A stretch of DNA of 64,000 nt from positions 3,134,345-3,198,344 of the forward strand of contig NZ_CP109965.1 in assembly GCF_026725475.1 (NCBI RefSeq). The letters run 5' to 3'. Positions 7,327 through 15,450 of the stretch are shown here, one piece after another; positions within the stretch are counted from its first letter, which is position 1, and each line of letters opens with the position of its first letter. The stretch is from Catenovulum adriaticum (GTDB lineage: Bacteria; Pseudomonadota; Gammaproteobacteria; Enterobacterales; Alteromonadaceae). Under the pieces are notes generated by a model. It saw nothing but the letters and a program-made list of their open reading frames with translations, had not been told where the DNA came from and ran no database searches. The translations under genes and the position numbers were made by a program.

Positions 7327-9831
7327 TTATTTAGCGTTTTCAGCCGTTAACGACAAAATGTATTCTGCAATTTTTTCACGCTCATCAAGTTTAATAAAAT
7401 CATGAGCTGGCATTGCATGTTCACCCCATTTGCCATTACTACCACTGGCAATTGCTTGAGCAATATAATCTTTAGCATCTTCTCGCGCTAAGTATTTTTC
7501 TTTAACTTGCAAAAAGCTAGGGCCTACCGATTTATCGTTTGGCTTGTGGCAGGCAATGCAGCTGTTATTAACAGTAGCTTCTTTACCTTCAGCAATGAGT
7601 AATTGCGTCTCATGCCCTAAACCACCACCTTGTGATACATCAATTTCAGGTTCATCTTCTGGAATTGCTAGCTCAACATCAGCGTCAAACTCAATATAGC
7701 TAAGTTTAGCTTCTTTGGTTTTTTCGCCCGGCCACCACTGCGAACCGTATTCTAAAATCCATAAACGACCATCTTTCTCGATTGACAGATCTAACGGCCC
7801 GCCTAATTTGACGCTTGGTGCAAAATCTTCAATTTTTATAACGTCGTCATACTCATCAACCGTAACAACTTTAATCCAACTACGCATAAAATCACTAATG
7901 AATAACTTGCCTTGATAGTATTCAGGGTAAGCTAGCGCTTCACCATTAGCCGCTGGATAAATACCTGCAACCAACGCATTTCGCCCACCTTTACCTAATT
8001 CAGGAAAACGTGGCGATTGGGCATACGGATACCAAACTAATGCTGGTTGAGCTGGTGGTAAGGTTTTTAAACCAGTATTACGAGGTGAAAAGTTTTTAGC
8101 GGCCAGTGGATTAAACAACTTGTCTGTTTTTTGATTTTGATAATCATACATGCGATAGGGTTGATTATTACCAATTGCGATAGGCCAACCAAAAAAGCCA
8201 GGTTGGGTTACTTTATTGATTTCATCATAGCCACGTGGACCAAATTCCGCTGTGTCCTTTTTCGCATCCGGGCCGACATCACCATAGTACAAATCACCAG
8301 TTTGTTGATCGACAGCTATGGTGTATGGGTTTCGTGTACCCATCACATAAATTTCAGGACGACCTTGCTCTTTAGAGGCAAATAAATTGCCTTTAGGTAT
8401 GCTGTAACTACCTTGTTTATCTGGTGTGATACGTAAAATTTTACCGCGCAAATCTTGGCTATTCCCCGCACTTCTTAAAGCATCATGTGCAGTGCCTTCT
8501 GGCGTATTGTTTATTGGGCCTGAACCATTTGATTTAAATGGATTCGCATTATCACCTAATGCAATAAACATATTGCCTTGGCTATCAAACTCTAAATTGC
8601 CACCTGTATGGCAACAGGTATCATCGTTTGGAATATCAAACAGAACTTGTTCGGAGTCCATATCCACTTTTTTATCAGTCACTTTGAACTGAGATAAACG
8701 TTGCAATAAATCATGTTTACCTGATTTATCTTCAAGATTGTACATTACATAAATGATTTTATTCTTATCGAAATCCGGATCAAAAGTTGCGGCTAACAAA
8801 CCAAACTCAATTCGTTTTTTCGGTTTAAAAACATCTAGCTCTGCCATGGTTTCTAATTGCTGGCTAGCAACATCTAACCATAACAATTTACCTTCGCGTT
8901 GAACTATCATAGCGCCCGAATAATCATCAGTTAAATCAAAACTAACTGGCTCAACCAAAGAATCAATAACAACTTTTTGTTTAAAACGTCTAGGATCTGG
9001 GCGAACATTATCATAATTAAGTGGCTTGCGATCCGCTAACGCATAGTCAAGGCCGCCGGTTAAATGCTCTAAAAAAAGCTCGTTTTGATAAGCTTCCTTA
9101 CTATGGCCAATGGCTGTGTAAAATACTCGTCCGCCATCAAATTCATGATACCAAGCTAACGGGTGATAATCGCCATGCAAACCACCTTGATAACTGCGTT
9201 CGTCTATCGAAAGCAAATCATGGCGACGATCTGACATTTCTTTAAAGTCATACCATTCGTCAGTAAAATAAAATTTTTCCGGCAACATGCTGGTTGATGG
9301 GTGATTAGGATCTAACACTCTAATTTTTGCTTGCTGTACATTAGAGGGGTCACCTGGATGGGCTTTAAATGCGCCACCCACTAAACGCTGAAACCAGTGC
9401 CAATTGCCTTTATCATGCTCGGTATCTGTTGCTGCGTGTACCCCAACAAAACCACCACCGGCTTGAATATAGCGCTCCATAGCCAGTTGCTGGTACTCGT
9501 TTAAAATATCACCCGTTGTATTTACAAATACAATGGCTGCCATTTTATTCAGTTCATTGTCGTTGAAAATACTGGCATCTTCAGTTGCGACTGGTGTTAA
9601 GCCTTGGTCTTTAACTAATTGAGATATAGTTTCAACCGCAACCGGAATTGAGTCATGGCGCCAACCTTCAGTTTTAGAAAAAATTAAAACAGAGCTTAGC
9701 TTAGCTTGAGTTTCAGTATTCTCTACTTTGGCTGGTCGAGTTTCGTTATTTGAGTTTGGTTCACTGCAAGCACCAACAAAAAGTGTCAAACAACAGGCAG
9801 CAACAACATGGGTGAGTTTTATAATATTCAT
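7327..9831 (-). CDS. Lipoprotein with ThuA-like, PQQ sugar dehydrogenase and cytochrome c domains
   Basis: An 834-residue three-domain envelope protein. A lipoprotein signal ends at Cys22 (FVGAC). Residues about 48-260 form a ThuA/trehalose-utilisation-like domain (VLIFSKTEGWRHDSIPVAVE, GGGFVGVHAATDTEHDKGNW). Residues about 280-720 form the glucose/sorbosone dehydrogenase beta-propeller (GLLAATFDPDF, DDTCCHTGGNLEFD, PEIYVMGTRNPYTIAVDQQ, PGFFGWPIAIGNNQPY). A class I cytochrome c follows, with heme motif Cys758-IA-Cys761-His762 and probable axial Met807 (HAMPAHDF). A periplasmic sugar oxidase passing electrons to its own heme is the likely role. The sugar is unknown. It is followed by the tandem BIMEs. 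A secreted lactonase encoded just upstream on the same strand could hydrolyse its lactone product. Confidence 0.9.
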   Translation of the reverse strand: MNIIKLTHVVAACCLTLFVGACSEPNSNNETRPAKVENTETQAKLSSVLIFSKTEGWRHDSIPVAVETISQLVKDQGLTPVATEDASIFNDNELNKMAAIVFVNTTGDILNEYQQLAMERYIQAGGGFVGVHAATDTEHDKGNWHWFQRLVGGAFKAHPGDPSNVQQAKIRVLDPNHPSTSMLPEKFYFTDEWYDFKEMSDRRHDLLSIDERSYQGGLHGDYHPLAWYHEFDGGRVFYTAIGHSKEAYQNELFLEHLTGGLDYALADRKPLNYDNVRPDPRRFKQKVVIDSLVEPVSFDLTDDYSGAMIVQREGKLLWLDVASQQLETMAELDVFKPKKRIEFGLLAATFDPDFDKNKIIYVMYNLEDKSGKHDLLQRLSQFKVTDKKVDMDSEQVLFDIPNDDTCCHTGGNLEFDSQGNMFIALGDNANPFKSNGSGPINNTPEGTAHDALRSAGNSQDLRGKILRITPDKQGSYSIPKGNLFASKEQGRPEIYVMGTRNPYTIAVDQQTGDLYYGDVGPDAKKDTAEFGPRGYDEINKVTQPGFFGWPIAIGNNQPYRMYDYQNQKTDKLFNPLAAKNFSPRNTGLKTLPPAQPALVWYPYAQSPRFPELGKGGRNALVAGIYPAANGEALAYPEYYQGKLFISDFMRSWIKVVTVDEYDDVIKIEDFAPSVKLGGPLDLSIEKDGRLWILEYGSQWWPGEKTKEAKLSYIEFDADVELAIPEDEPEIDVSQGGGLGHETQLLIAEGKEATVNNSCIACHKPNDKSVGPSFLQVKEKYLAREDAKDYIAQAIASGSNGKWGEHAMPAHDFIKLDEREKIAEYILSLTAENAK

Positions 9832-10102
9832 AACCTAAACAATAAAAACAATTGATTTAAACAAACTACAACATATTTTGATAAAGTAAATCTGACATAA
9901 ATAAAACATCTTATAACATTAAAACAAAATATTGACACCTTATTGCTTCATAAATGTTAATAGTTATTATTTAACCTAAACGACATTTAATTTAACTGTG
10001 CTTAGTGAGCAATATAAACATGAAAGAGTAAATACGCTTTAGTGGTTATATTGCTAAACTTAACGCTTCTTAAATTCAAATATTTAGCTTTTTATCTAAT
10101 TT

Positions 10103-11017
10103 TTATTTCACGCCCGCCACTTTCATTTTTAAAGTGTATACAGAATCCATTGCGGTTATAAATAGGGTTTTTCTGTGCTTTCCAGCAAAAGTAACATTCG
10201 CTGTCCAAGCCTTTTCTACTGGAATATGCGCAATTTGTTCACCTTGTGGATTAAATACCATAACGCCTTTGCCCGTTAAATAAAGATTGCCTTGCTCATC
10301 TATCGTCATACCATCTGAACCTTGCTCAGTAAAAACACGCTTATCAGATAAAGTACCATTTTTATTTATGGTATAAGCATACGTTTTGTTTGCCCCAATA
10401 TCAGCCACGTATAATTTATTTTTAAAACCGACAATGCCGTTTGGTTTAGTAAAATCAGCATCTAGTAATTGCAACTGTCCTTTTTTATCGAGCCGATATA
10501 GGCTTTGTGTTTTTAATTCTGGGTTGGTTCGCTTCCAATAGTCACGTTGATAATAAGGGTCGGTAAAATAAATATCACCGACATCCGATATCCATACATC
10601 GTTGGGGCCATTAAAGGCTTTATTGTTAACCTCTTCAACCAAAACTGTTTTGCTTTTATCTGGCAAAATTTTCCACAATTGATTATCTTCATCAGCACAA
10701 GCTAAAATATTGCCTTGCTCATCAATGAATAAACCATTTGCACGACCTGCAGGTGTCATAAATAATTCAATTGAGTTGTCTGTTTTCCACAAATAAATTT
10801 TATTATTGGGTTGGTCGGTAAAATAAACATTACCAGCCTGATCAACGGCCGGCCCTTCGGTAAATTCAAATTGATCAGAAACTTGAACCAGCTGAGCATC
10901 AGCGGCAACCACAGCGTTAGGTTTAATATCAGCAGCTACACTTAACTGGCTATATAAAGCAGTGGCTGAAATAAAACTGGCTGAAAACAGCGTTTTAAAA
11001 TATTTTTTAATAGGCAT
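10103..11017 (-). CDS. Secreted SMP-30/gluconolactonase-like protein
   Basis: A 304-residue beta-propeller hydrolase of the SMP-30/gluconolactonase/LRE family with an N-terminal signal peptide (about 1-29, cleaved near SVAADI). Family motifs are FTEGPAVDQAGNVYFTD, FNGPNDVWISDVGDIYFTDPYY, KPNGIVGF and GSDGMTIDEQGNLY, which supply the divalent-metal ligands. It probably opens sugar lactones in the periplasm. The gene lies 271 bp upstream of, and on the same strand as, the PQQ dehydrogenase lipoprotein. A pathway link (sugar to lactone to acid) is inferred from position only. The 271-bp gap is AT-rich with no feature I can name. Confidence 0.88.
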   Translation of the reverse strand: MPIKKYFKTLFSASFISATALYSQLSVAADIKPNAVVAADAQLVQVSDQFEFTEGPAVDQAGNVYFTDQPNNKIYLWKTDNSIELFMTPAGRANGLFIDEQGNILACADEDNQLWKILPDKSKTVLVEEVNNKAFNGPNDVWISDVGDIYFTDPYYQRDYWKRTNPELKTQSLYRLDKKGQLQLLDADFTKPNGIVGFKNKLYVADIGANKTYAYTINKNGTLSDKRVFTEQGSDGMTIDEQGNLYLTGKGVMVFNPQGEQIAHIPVEKAWTANVTFAGKHRKTLFITAMDSVYTLKMKVAGVK

Positions 11018-11209
11018 GGGTTATTTTGATTCCTTTAATTAATAGCCGGCGTTAGATTTAAATTTATTTCCGGCTAACTTCACCTGCATAATTAACAAAA
11101 GCTTTTTAACACGATTTCCTGCTGTATTCCCACTACTTTAATCACTTTTTTGCTTTGCTTTTTTGGTATACTAGCGGCATATTCAATTCGACCATACTGA
11201 TTGCTTATC

Positions 11210-11719
11210 ATGTCAGCCGCTAAACTTATCTATCTTGCACACTACCCTGAACATTTACAATCCAGCATTAAAAATTTGCTTGTACAAAATAAGTTGGCTG
11301 ATTACCTTCGCGGTAAATATCCACATACTCATCAAATAAATTCAGATGCAGCATTAAGAGACTACACCTTTGCGTTAAAAAAACGCTTTATGAAACAATC
11401 ATCGCCATTAAGCCAAGCTAAGTTCGATAATAAAATACATGTGGTAAATCATGCTTTAGGTTTGCATACCTATAAACAGCAAGTGCAGGGAAGCAAACTC
11501 AAAAGTAAAAACGAAATAAAAATATCATCCACGTTTAAAAACGTACCAGAAGCCTTTTTAAACATGATAGTGGTTCACGAGCTGGCGCATTTGAAAGAGA
11601 AAACTCACGACAAAGCATTTTATAAGCTTTGCGAATACATGCAGCCAGATTACCACCAGCTTGAGTTTGATATGCGAGTGTATTTAACACAAGTAGAGTT
11701 AAAAGGTGAGATTTATTAG
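11210..11719 (+). CDS. YgjP-like zinc metallopeptidase
   Basis: A 169-residue protein of the YgjP/DUF45 (M48-like) metallopeptidase group. The zincin motif is His123-Glu124-Leu-Ala-His127 (VVHELAHLKEKTH), with the conserved downstream His133 and the PDYHQLEFDMRVYL tail typical of the family. An in-frame TTG lies three codons earlier. I use the ATG at 11210, though no strong Shine-Dalgarno site is visible. Probably cytoplasmic. Substrate and role are unknown, as for most of the family. Confidence 0.82.
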   Translation: MSAAKLIYLAHYPEHLQSSIKNLLVQNKLADYLRGKYPHTHQINSDAALRDYTFALKKRFMKQSSPLSQAKFDNKIHVVNHALGLHTYKQQVQGSKLKSKNEIKISSTFKNVPEAFLNMIVVHELAHLKEKTHDKAFYKLCEYMQPDYHQLEFDMRVYLTQVELKGEIY

Positions 11720-11775
11720 GTGGGCAAAATTCGCTTAATAAGGGTAAAACAAAATCATTAAAACCATAACTCAGT

Positions 11776-12023
11776 TTCTCAAGGAACATATTTTAATAGT
11801 GCGATCAGAAATCAACATGCTTTACCAAATTAGAGTAAAATGAAAAGTCTAACAACCTTTTGTATCCTTATACTAGCAACAGGCATAGTTGCATACCAGC
11901 TCTCTGGCACTTATTCGAAGCTAAACCAAAACTGTGAAGTGCCCGATAAGTTAAATATTTTTCTTTCCAGGCATTCTAATCTGGGGCTAGCTGAGTTTAG
12001 ATATAAAAACTCCGATAAAATCC
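11776..12023 (+). pseudogene. Truncated duplicate of the 17.3-17.5 kb gene junction
   Basis: These 248 bp are about 97% identical to 17294-17542. They hold the last codons of the alpha/beta-hydrolase-like gene (frameshifted by loss of one T near 11821) and the first 60 or so codons of the small 137-residue protein gene. The similarity stops abruptly after aaactccgataaaatcc in both places. An open frame at 11840-12076 remains, but after 12023 it reads through unrelated AT-rich DNA, so I treat it as a relic and not a gene. It marks a recombination event that left a fragment of the secreted operon to the left of HipBST. Confidence 0.88.
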
Positions 12024-12102
12024 CATACCGGATAAAGCTCAAAATTGATTACAAAATCATATTAAAACTAAAATAAACTCATAATTGATTCAAGAAAAAC
12101 AA

Positions 12103-12234
12103 AATTAATCTAATATGAGTTTAATAACCTTATTGTAGGTAATATAGCTCAAATAAGATTAATTTTAAGTTTGCCAAATTTAAGGTAATCATATATTGTT
12201 ATTGATAACTTAAATTAATCTTAAGTGATTAATT
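12103..12234. promoter_or_regulatory. Candidate HipB operator region (repeated AATTAATC half-sites)
   Basis: The octamer AATTAATC or its complement occurs at 12103-12110, 12157-12164, 12213-12220 and 12227-12234. The last two form a perfect inverted repeat with a 6-bp spacer centred about 40 bp before the hipB ATG. The first two are also inverted relative to each other. Multiple inverted operators upstream of hipB are known for HipBA modules, so this is a reasonable autoregulation site. Binding itself is inferred. Confidence 0.5.
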
Positions 12235-12263
12235 ATAATTTATTTATCTTTAAGAGCCGATAA

Positions 12264-12578
12264 ATGAACAATAAAGAAATAACTGAAAGCATCGAGCAGA
12301 TAGAAGCTTTATTAACTGCGTTAAAGTACAAAGCAAAAATCAATCAACCTAGTATCGATTCTTATCACTCGATAGGACAACTAAGTGATATCGTTAACCA
12401 ATACTGTAAAACGCACTCAATCACATTAAATGACTTTGCCATACTAGCTAATATAGGTAGAGCAACGCTCACCCGAACTATGCAAGAACCCAGTAATAGC
12501 AATATTAAAAGTGTTCAAGCCATCTTAAATGTGATGGGAAAAAACCTGTATATAGGCAACCCAAACAATGAAAATTAG
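12264..12578 (+). CDS. hipB: HipB-like DNA-binding antitoxin component
   Basis: A 104-residue helix-turn-helix protein and first gene of a HipBST module. The HTH spans about 52-92 (SITLNDFAILANIGRATLTR, then QAILNVMGKNLYIG as the dimer strand). The N-terminal 40 residues are a charged helix. It should repress its own operon, with HipS/HipT as co-repressors. Its 3' end overlaps hipS by 11 bp, so translation is coupled. A decayed copy of this gene's 3' end lies at 15306-15364. The symbol reflects family and order; the HTH alone is not diagnostic. Confidence 0.85.
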   Translation: MNNKEITESIEQIEALLTALKYKAKINQPSIDSYHSIGQLSDIVNQYCKTHSITLNDFAILANIGRATLTRTMQEPSNSNIKSVQAILNVMGKNLYIGNPNNEN

Positions 12579-12918
12579 TCGCCAAGGTTTAATTTATTGC
12601 AATGGCTATTTAGCGGGTTCCATAACTGAGTATTGCTCCGATTTAACCGCCGAAAATAACTTGTACCTATTTGAATATAATGAAGAGTATATATCAACTG
12701 GTGACCCTATCGGCCATGCATTTCCTTTAACTCAAAAACGCTATGAATTCGATTTTCTACCACCTTTTTTTGAAAATATGATCTCCGAAGGTTGGATTAG
12801 AACCCATCAAAGCCAAATAGAAAGGTTAGATAAACAAGACTCATTTGGCCTGTTATTAGCAAACGGTAAAGATATTATCGGTGCACTATCAGTAGAGCCT
12901 GTATATGTTAATTTGTAA
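12568..12918 (+). CDS. hipS: HipS-like small protein (HipA N-subdomain 1)
   Basis: A 116-residue protein equivalent to the N-terminal subdomain of HipA, encoded as a separate gene as in the three-part HipBST system. It has the LPPFFENMISEGW segment and the FGLLLANGKDIIGALSVEP end typical of that subdomain. In HipBST, HipS neutralises the HipT kinase. The gene overlaps hipB by 11 bp and hipT by 14 bp. The overlaps and frames are clean on both sides, so this is a natural split and not a frameshifted hipA. The antitoxin role is known for the family and inferred here. Confidence 0.88.
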   Translation: MKISRQGLIYCNGYLAGSITEYCSDLTAENNLYLFEYNEEYISTGDPIGHAFPLTQKRYEFDFLPPFFENMISEGWIRTHQSQIERLDKQDSFGLLLANGKDIIGALSVEPVYVNL

Positions 12919-13903
12919 TGGTAGTTTAAAACAAATCAAAGCAAGTCAATTTGACGTTCGCTATAGCAAAATACACCTAAAACGAATGTTTGGTTTAAAA
13001 GCTATGCCTGAAAATGACCTTATAATTAAAGGTAACCCCGATGATATGGAACATTTAGCACCCAAGTATGTTAAAGGCGCTTCTGTATCAGGAGTTCAAT
13101 CTAAATTATTAATGTCACTTGAAAATGGCCGATTAATTCCTCAACAAACGGGCGGACAGTATATCGTTAAACCAGCGCCTAAAAACTTTAAATTCCTGCC
13201 TGAGAACGAAATTACTATAATGAGACTGGCTCAGGCGATTGGCTTTAATGTTGCAGAATGCTCATTAGTACCATTTGAAAATGGAGAATTAGGTTATGTG
13301 GTCAAACGCTTTGATATTCGCGCACAAGGTGGCAGGTTTTTAATTGAAGATGCTGCATCACTTTGCAATGTACATCCAAAAAATAAAGGCTCATCTGAAC
13401 TTTCATATGAATGGACATTAAAAAAATTATTTGAAGCCAGCGGTAAAAATAAAGCCGTATTATTAAACGGTTTTAGGCAAGTTTTATTTGCATACCTTGT
13501 GGGTAATAATGATCTACACTTAAAAAACTTTTCACTGTACCGTGAACCTGGTTGCCGAACAACAACCATGAAAGATTTTACTCCACTGTACGATATTTTG
13601 AGCATAACCCCCTACCCAAATTATGCAACTGAGTATTTGTCTTTGTCATTACTAGAATCAGAAATTGATGGTCAGTTTTCTGAGGCTTATGAGCAATTTG
13701 GCTATTACACTAGTGAAGACTTTTACCTGTTAGCTGAAAAAATAGGACTAGGATTTACTCAAGGTAAAGCATTTAGCCAAAAATTAGTCGCCGCAGTCGA
13801 AAAGCACTATAAAACATTACTTACCAATAGTTTAATGCCAGCAGACATGAAAACAACAATACAAAAACGCATTGAATTTAACATTAAAGCAATGCGTTTA
13901 TAG
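12905..13903 (+). CDS. hipT: HipT-like serine/threonine kinase toxin
   Basis: A 332-residue HipA-fold kinase lacking N-subdomain 1. The Gly-rich loop carries the Ser60-Val-Ser62 pair (KGASVSGVQSK), matching the S-x-S autophosphorylation sites of HipT. Lys89 (YIVKPAP) is the ATP lysine, Asp203 in GNNDLHLKNFS the catalytic base and Asp230 in PLYDILS the metal ligand. All key residues are present, so the toxin looks active. The known HipT target is tryptophanyl-tRNA synthetase; whether this one shares it cannot be seen. It ends 26 bp before the convergent UPF0149-like gene. Confidence 0.9.
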   Translation: MLICNGSLKQIKASQFDVRYSKIHLKRMFGLKAMPENDLIIKGNPDDMEHLAPKYVKGASVSGVQSKLLMSLENGRLIPQQTGGQYIVKPAPKNFKFLPENEITIMRLAQAIGFNVAECSLVPFENGELGYVVKRFDIRAQGGRFLIEDAASLCNVHPKNKGSSELSYEWTLKKLFEASGKNKAVLLNGFRQVLFAYLVGNNDLHLKNFSLYREPGCRTTTMKDFTPLYDILSITPYPNYATEYLSLSLLESEIDGQFSEAYEQFGYYTSEDFYLLAEKIGLGFTQGKAFSQKLVAAVEKHYKTLLTNSLMPADMKTTIQKRIEFNIKAMRL

Positions 13904-13929
13904 CTCAGTTATAAATGCATAGCGACTGG

Positions 13930-15201
13930 TTATTTTCGGCGTAGCCAAAACAAGGCGCCTTCAACACTTTGCCAAGCCAGTTTACCGCCGTTACAAACAT
14001 AGGTAACCGCCTCGTTTTTATCACCTAGGCCATAATATTCTGGTAGTTCTTTCGGTAATTTAACTTGCCCCGTTAAAAAGCGTTCAACAAATTTATTATA
14101 TTGTTTCAGCTCTTTTTTCGCGGTTTTACTTTTTGCAGAATCACCTTGCAATGCATACAAATTCAATACTTTACTTGCCATTGTAAATAAGCTTTCTTCA
14201 TCATCTCGCGATAACAGTTCGTTTAATTTATCCCACTGTTTAAGCAAAACATAACAGTTCATCAAAAGGTAGCGATTACCCTGATTATCATTTGGATTCA
14301 AAACCATTAAGGCTTCAAGTTCATCTGCACAAGCCTGATAACGCTTTTCTTTAAACGCAAATTCAGCGCGGCGGGCTCTGAGCATCATATAAGGTCGGGT
14401 TTCATGTAGTCCCCAAAAATATCCGGTGTTATCCTCAACAAAGTGATCGCCTAATAGTTCTTCTGCAGCTTTAATTACATCAGAAATCCCTTCGCGAATC
14501 TCTGTTGAATCACAGCTTAAAAATATATCAACCAGCTCATCAAACTCTTCTAATTGCTCGTCACTTACGTGCACAAGCTCCGACTGAGATTCATTTTGAT
14601 AAAGGTGATCAACATCAGCATCCGGCGTTAAATTCCCCTCAAAGCGCATCGCATAAATGGTATTGTGAATTCGAGTTGTTAAATATTTTTTATGCTGTAA
14701 TAAAATATGAATAAAGCCACAATTCTCAGCCAGTAATTCTTGTGCCTGTGGGTCGTTTCCAGCTAGCTGATTAACCACAAAGCGTAAATCTTTAAGTTCC
14801 TTTTGTTGAGCTTGCTTTAAAGTTTTTGTATTAATTAATGACAAAGCTTTCGCAAAACCAGCACACCAATTGGTTAAAGGCGCGTCTTGTGCCAAAGCCT
14901 GTTGATAATTGTTTATGCTTAACGCACATTGTGGTGGTAATTTAATTTGCTGCTGCATTATGCTGTCCATTTGCAAGTTATACAGCTCCATTAATGCATT
15001 TAAGAGTTGCATATCGTCTTGCGAACCAAACTTAAAATCGCCAAATAAATCCACTTGCCAATGGTTAGGCATAACCATTTCAGGGTTGACCCCTAAACCC
15101 AATAAATAGCCTTGGATAAAATAATAATCCGGCTTTTTATCTGAAAGTTTTGTTAATTTAATAACTTGGCTACGAATTTGTTGTTTAGTCAAAGTTTGCA
15201 A
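13930..15201 (-). CDS. UPF0149/YecA-like protein with TPR-type C-terminus
   Basis: A 423-residue protein of unknown function. Residues about 20-135 resemble the YgfB/YecA (UPF0149) helical domain (DYYFIQGYLLGLGVNPEMV, LTNWCAGFAKAL). Residues about 265-360 look like tetratricopeptide helices (AEFAFKEKRYQACADELEAL, NRYLLMNCYVLLKQWDKLNELL). No catalytic motif or signal peptide is seen. The longest frame starts at a TTG (15201) with no clear Shine-Dalgarno site, and there is no in-frame ATG before residue 39. The start is therefore uncertain. It is convergent with hipT and divergent from the secreted operon. Confidence 0.65.
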   Translation of the reverse strand: MQTLTKQQIRSQVIKLTKLSDKKPDYYFIQGYLLGLGVNPEMVMPNHWQVDLFGDFKFGSQDDMQLLNALMELYNLQMDSIMQQQIKLPPQCALSINNYQQALAQDAPLTNWCAGFAKALSLINTKTLKQAQQKELKDLRFVVNQLAGNDPQAQELLAENCGFIHILLQHKKYLTTRIHNTIYAMRFEGNLTPDADVDHLYQNESQSELVHVSDEQLEEFDELVDIFLSCDSTEIREGISDVIKAAEELLGDHFVEDNTGYFWGLHETRPYMMLRARRAEFAFKEKRYQACADELEALMVLNPNDNQGNRYLLMNCYVLLKQWDKLNELLSRDDEESLFTMASKVLNLYALQGDSAKSKTAKKELKQYNKFVERFLTGQVKLPKELPEYYGLGDKNEAVTYVCNGGKLAWQSVEGALFWLRRK

Positions 15202-15305
15202 AATAAAAGTCCAGCGGGAAACTTAAAAAAACATATGCTAACTCAGTCAAAGCAAACAATAAACATTTGTTTAGCTATCAGCCAAATATGGCAAGGCAAG
15301 TTCAC

Positions 15306-15364
15306 AGGTTTAAATTGTTATGGGAAAACAGCTATATATAGGTAACAGTACTGAAATTTGCTAA
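15306..15364 (+). pseudogene. Remnant of a hipB 3' end
   Basis: The bases encode MGKQLYIGNSTEIC then stop. This aligns with the end of HipB (MGKNLYIGNPNNEN) together with the preceding ttaaat bases, with a 1-bp indel just before the ATG. Nothing hipB-like remains further left. It is a fragment of a second hipB-like gene, placed just before the secreted operon. Confidence 0.6.
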
Positions 15365-15450
15365 ATAATTGCAATTTCTGCAATTGCAATTAAGCTCATA
15401 GTTAAAATTCATTCTAAGCATGATGCTTTAAATATGGACAAGGATCCGTC

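Noticed and set aside
11840..12076. A 78-codon frame starting MKSLTTFCILILATG
   Set aside because: It is the truncated duplicate of the gene at 17359-17772 and runs into unrelated AT-rich DNA; treated as a relic.
12568..13903. Frameshifted hipA
   Set aside because: The split falls at the HipA N-subdomain border, both overlaps are short and in proper coupling distance, and the kinase carries HipT-type S-x-S; this is HipBST order, not a broken hipA.
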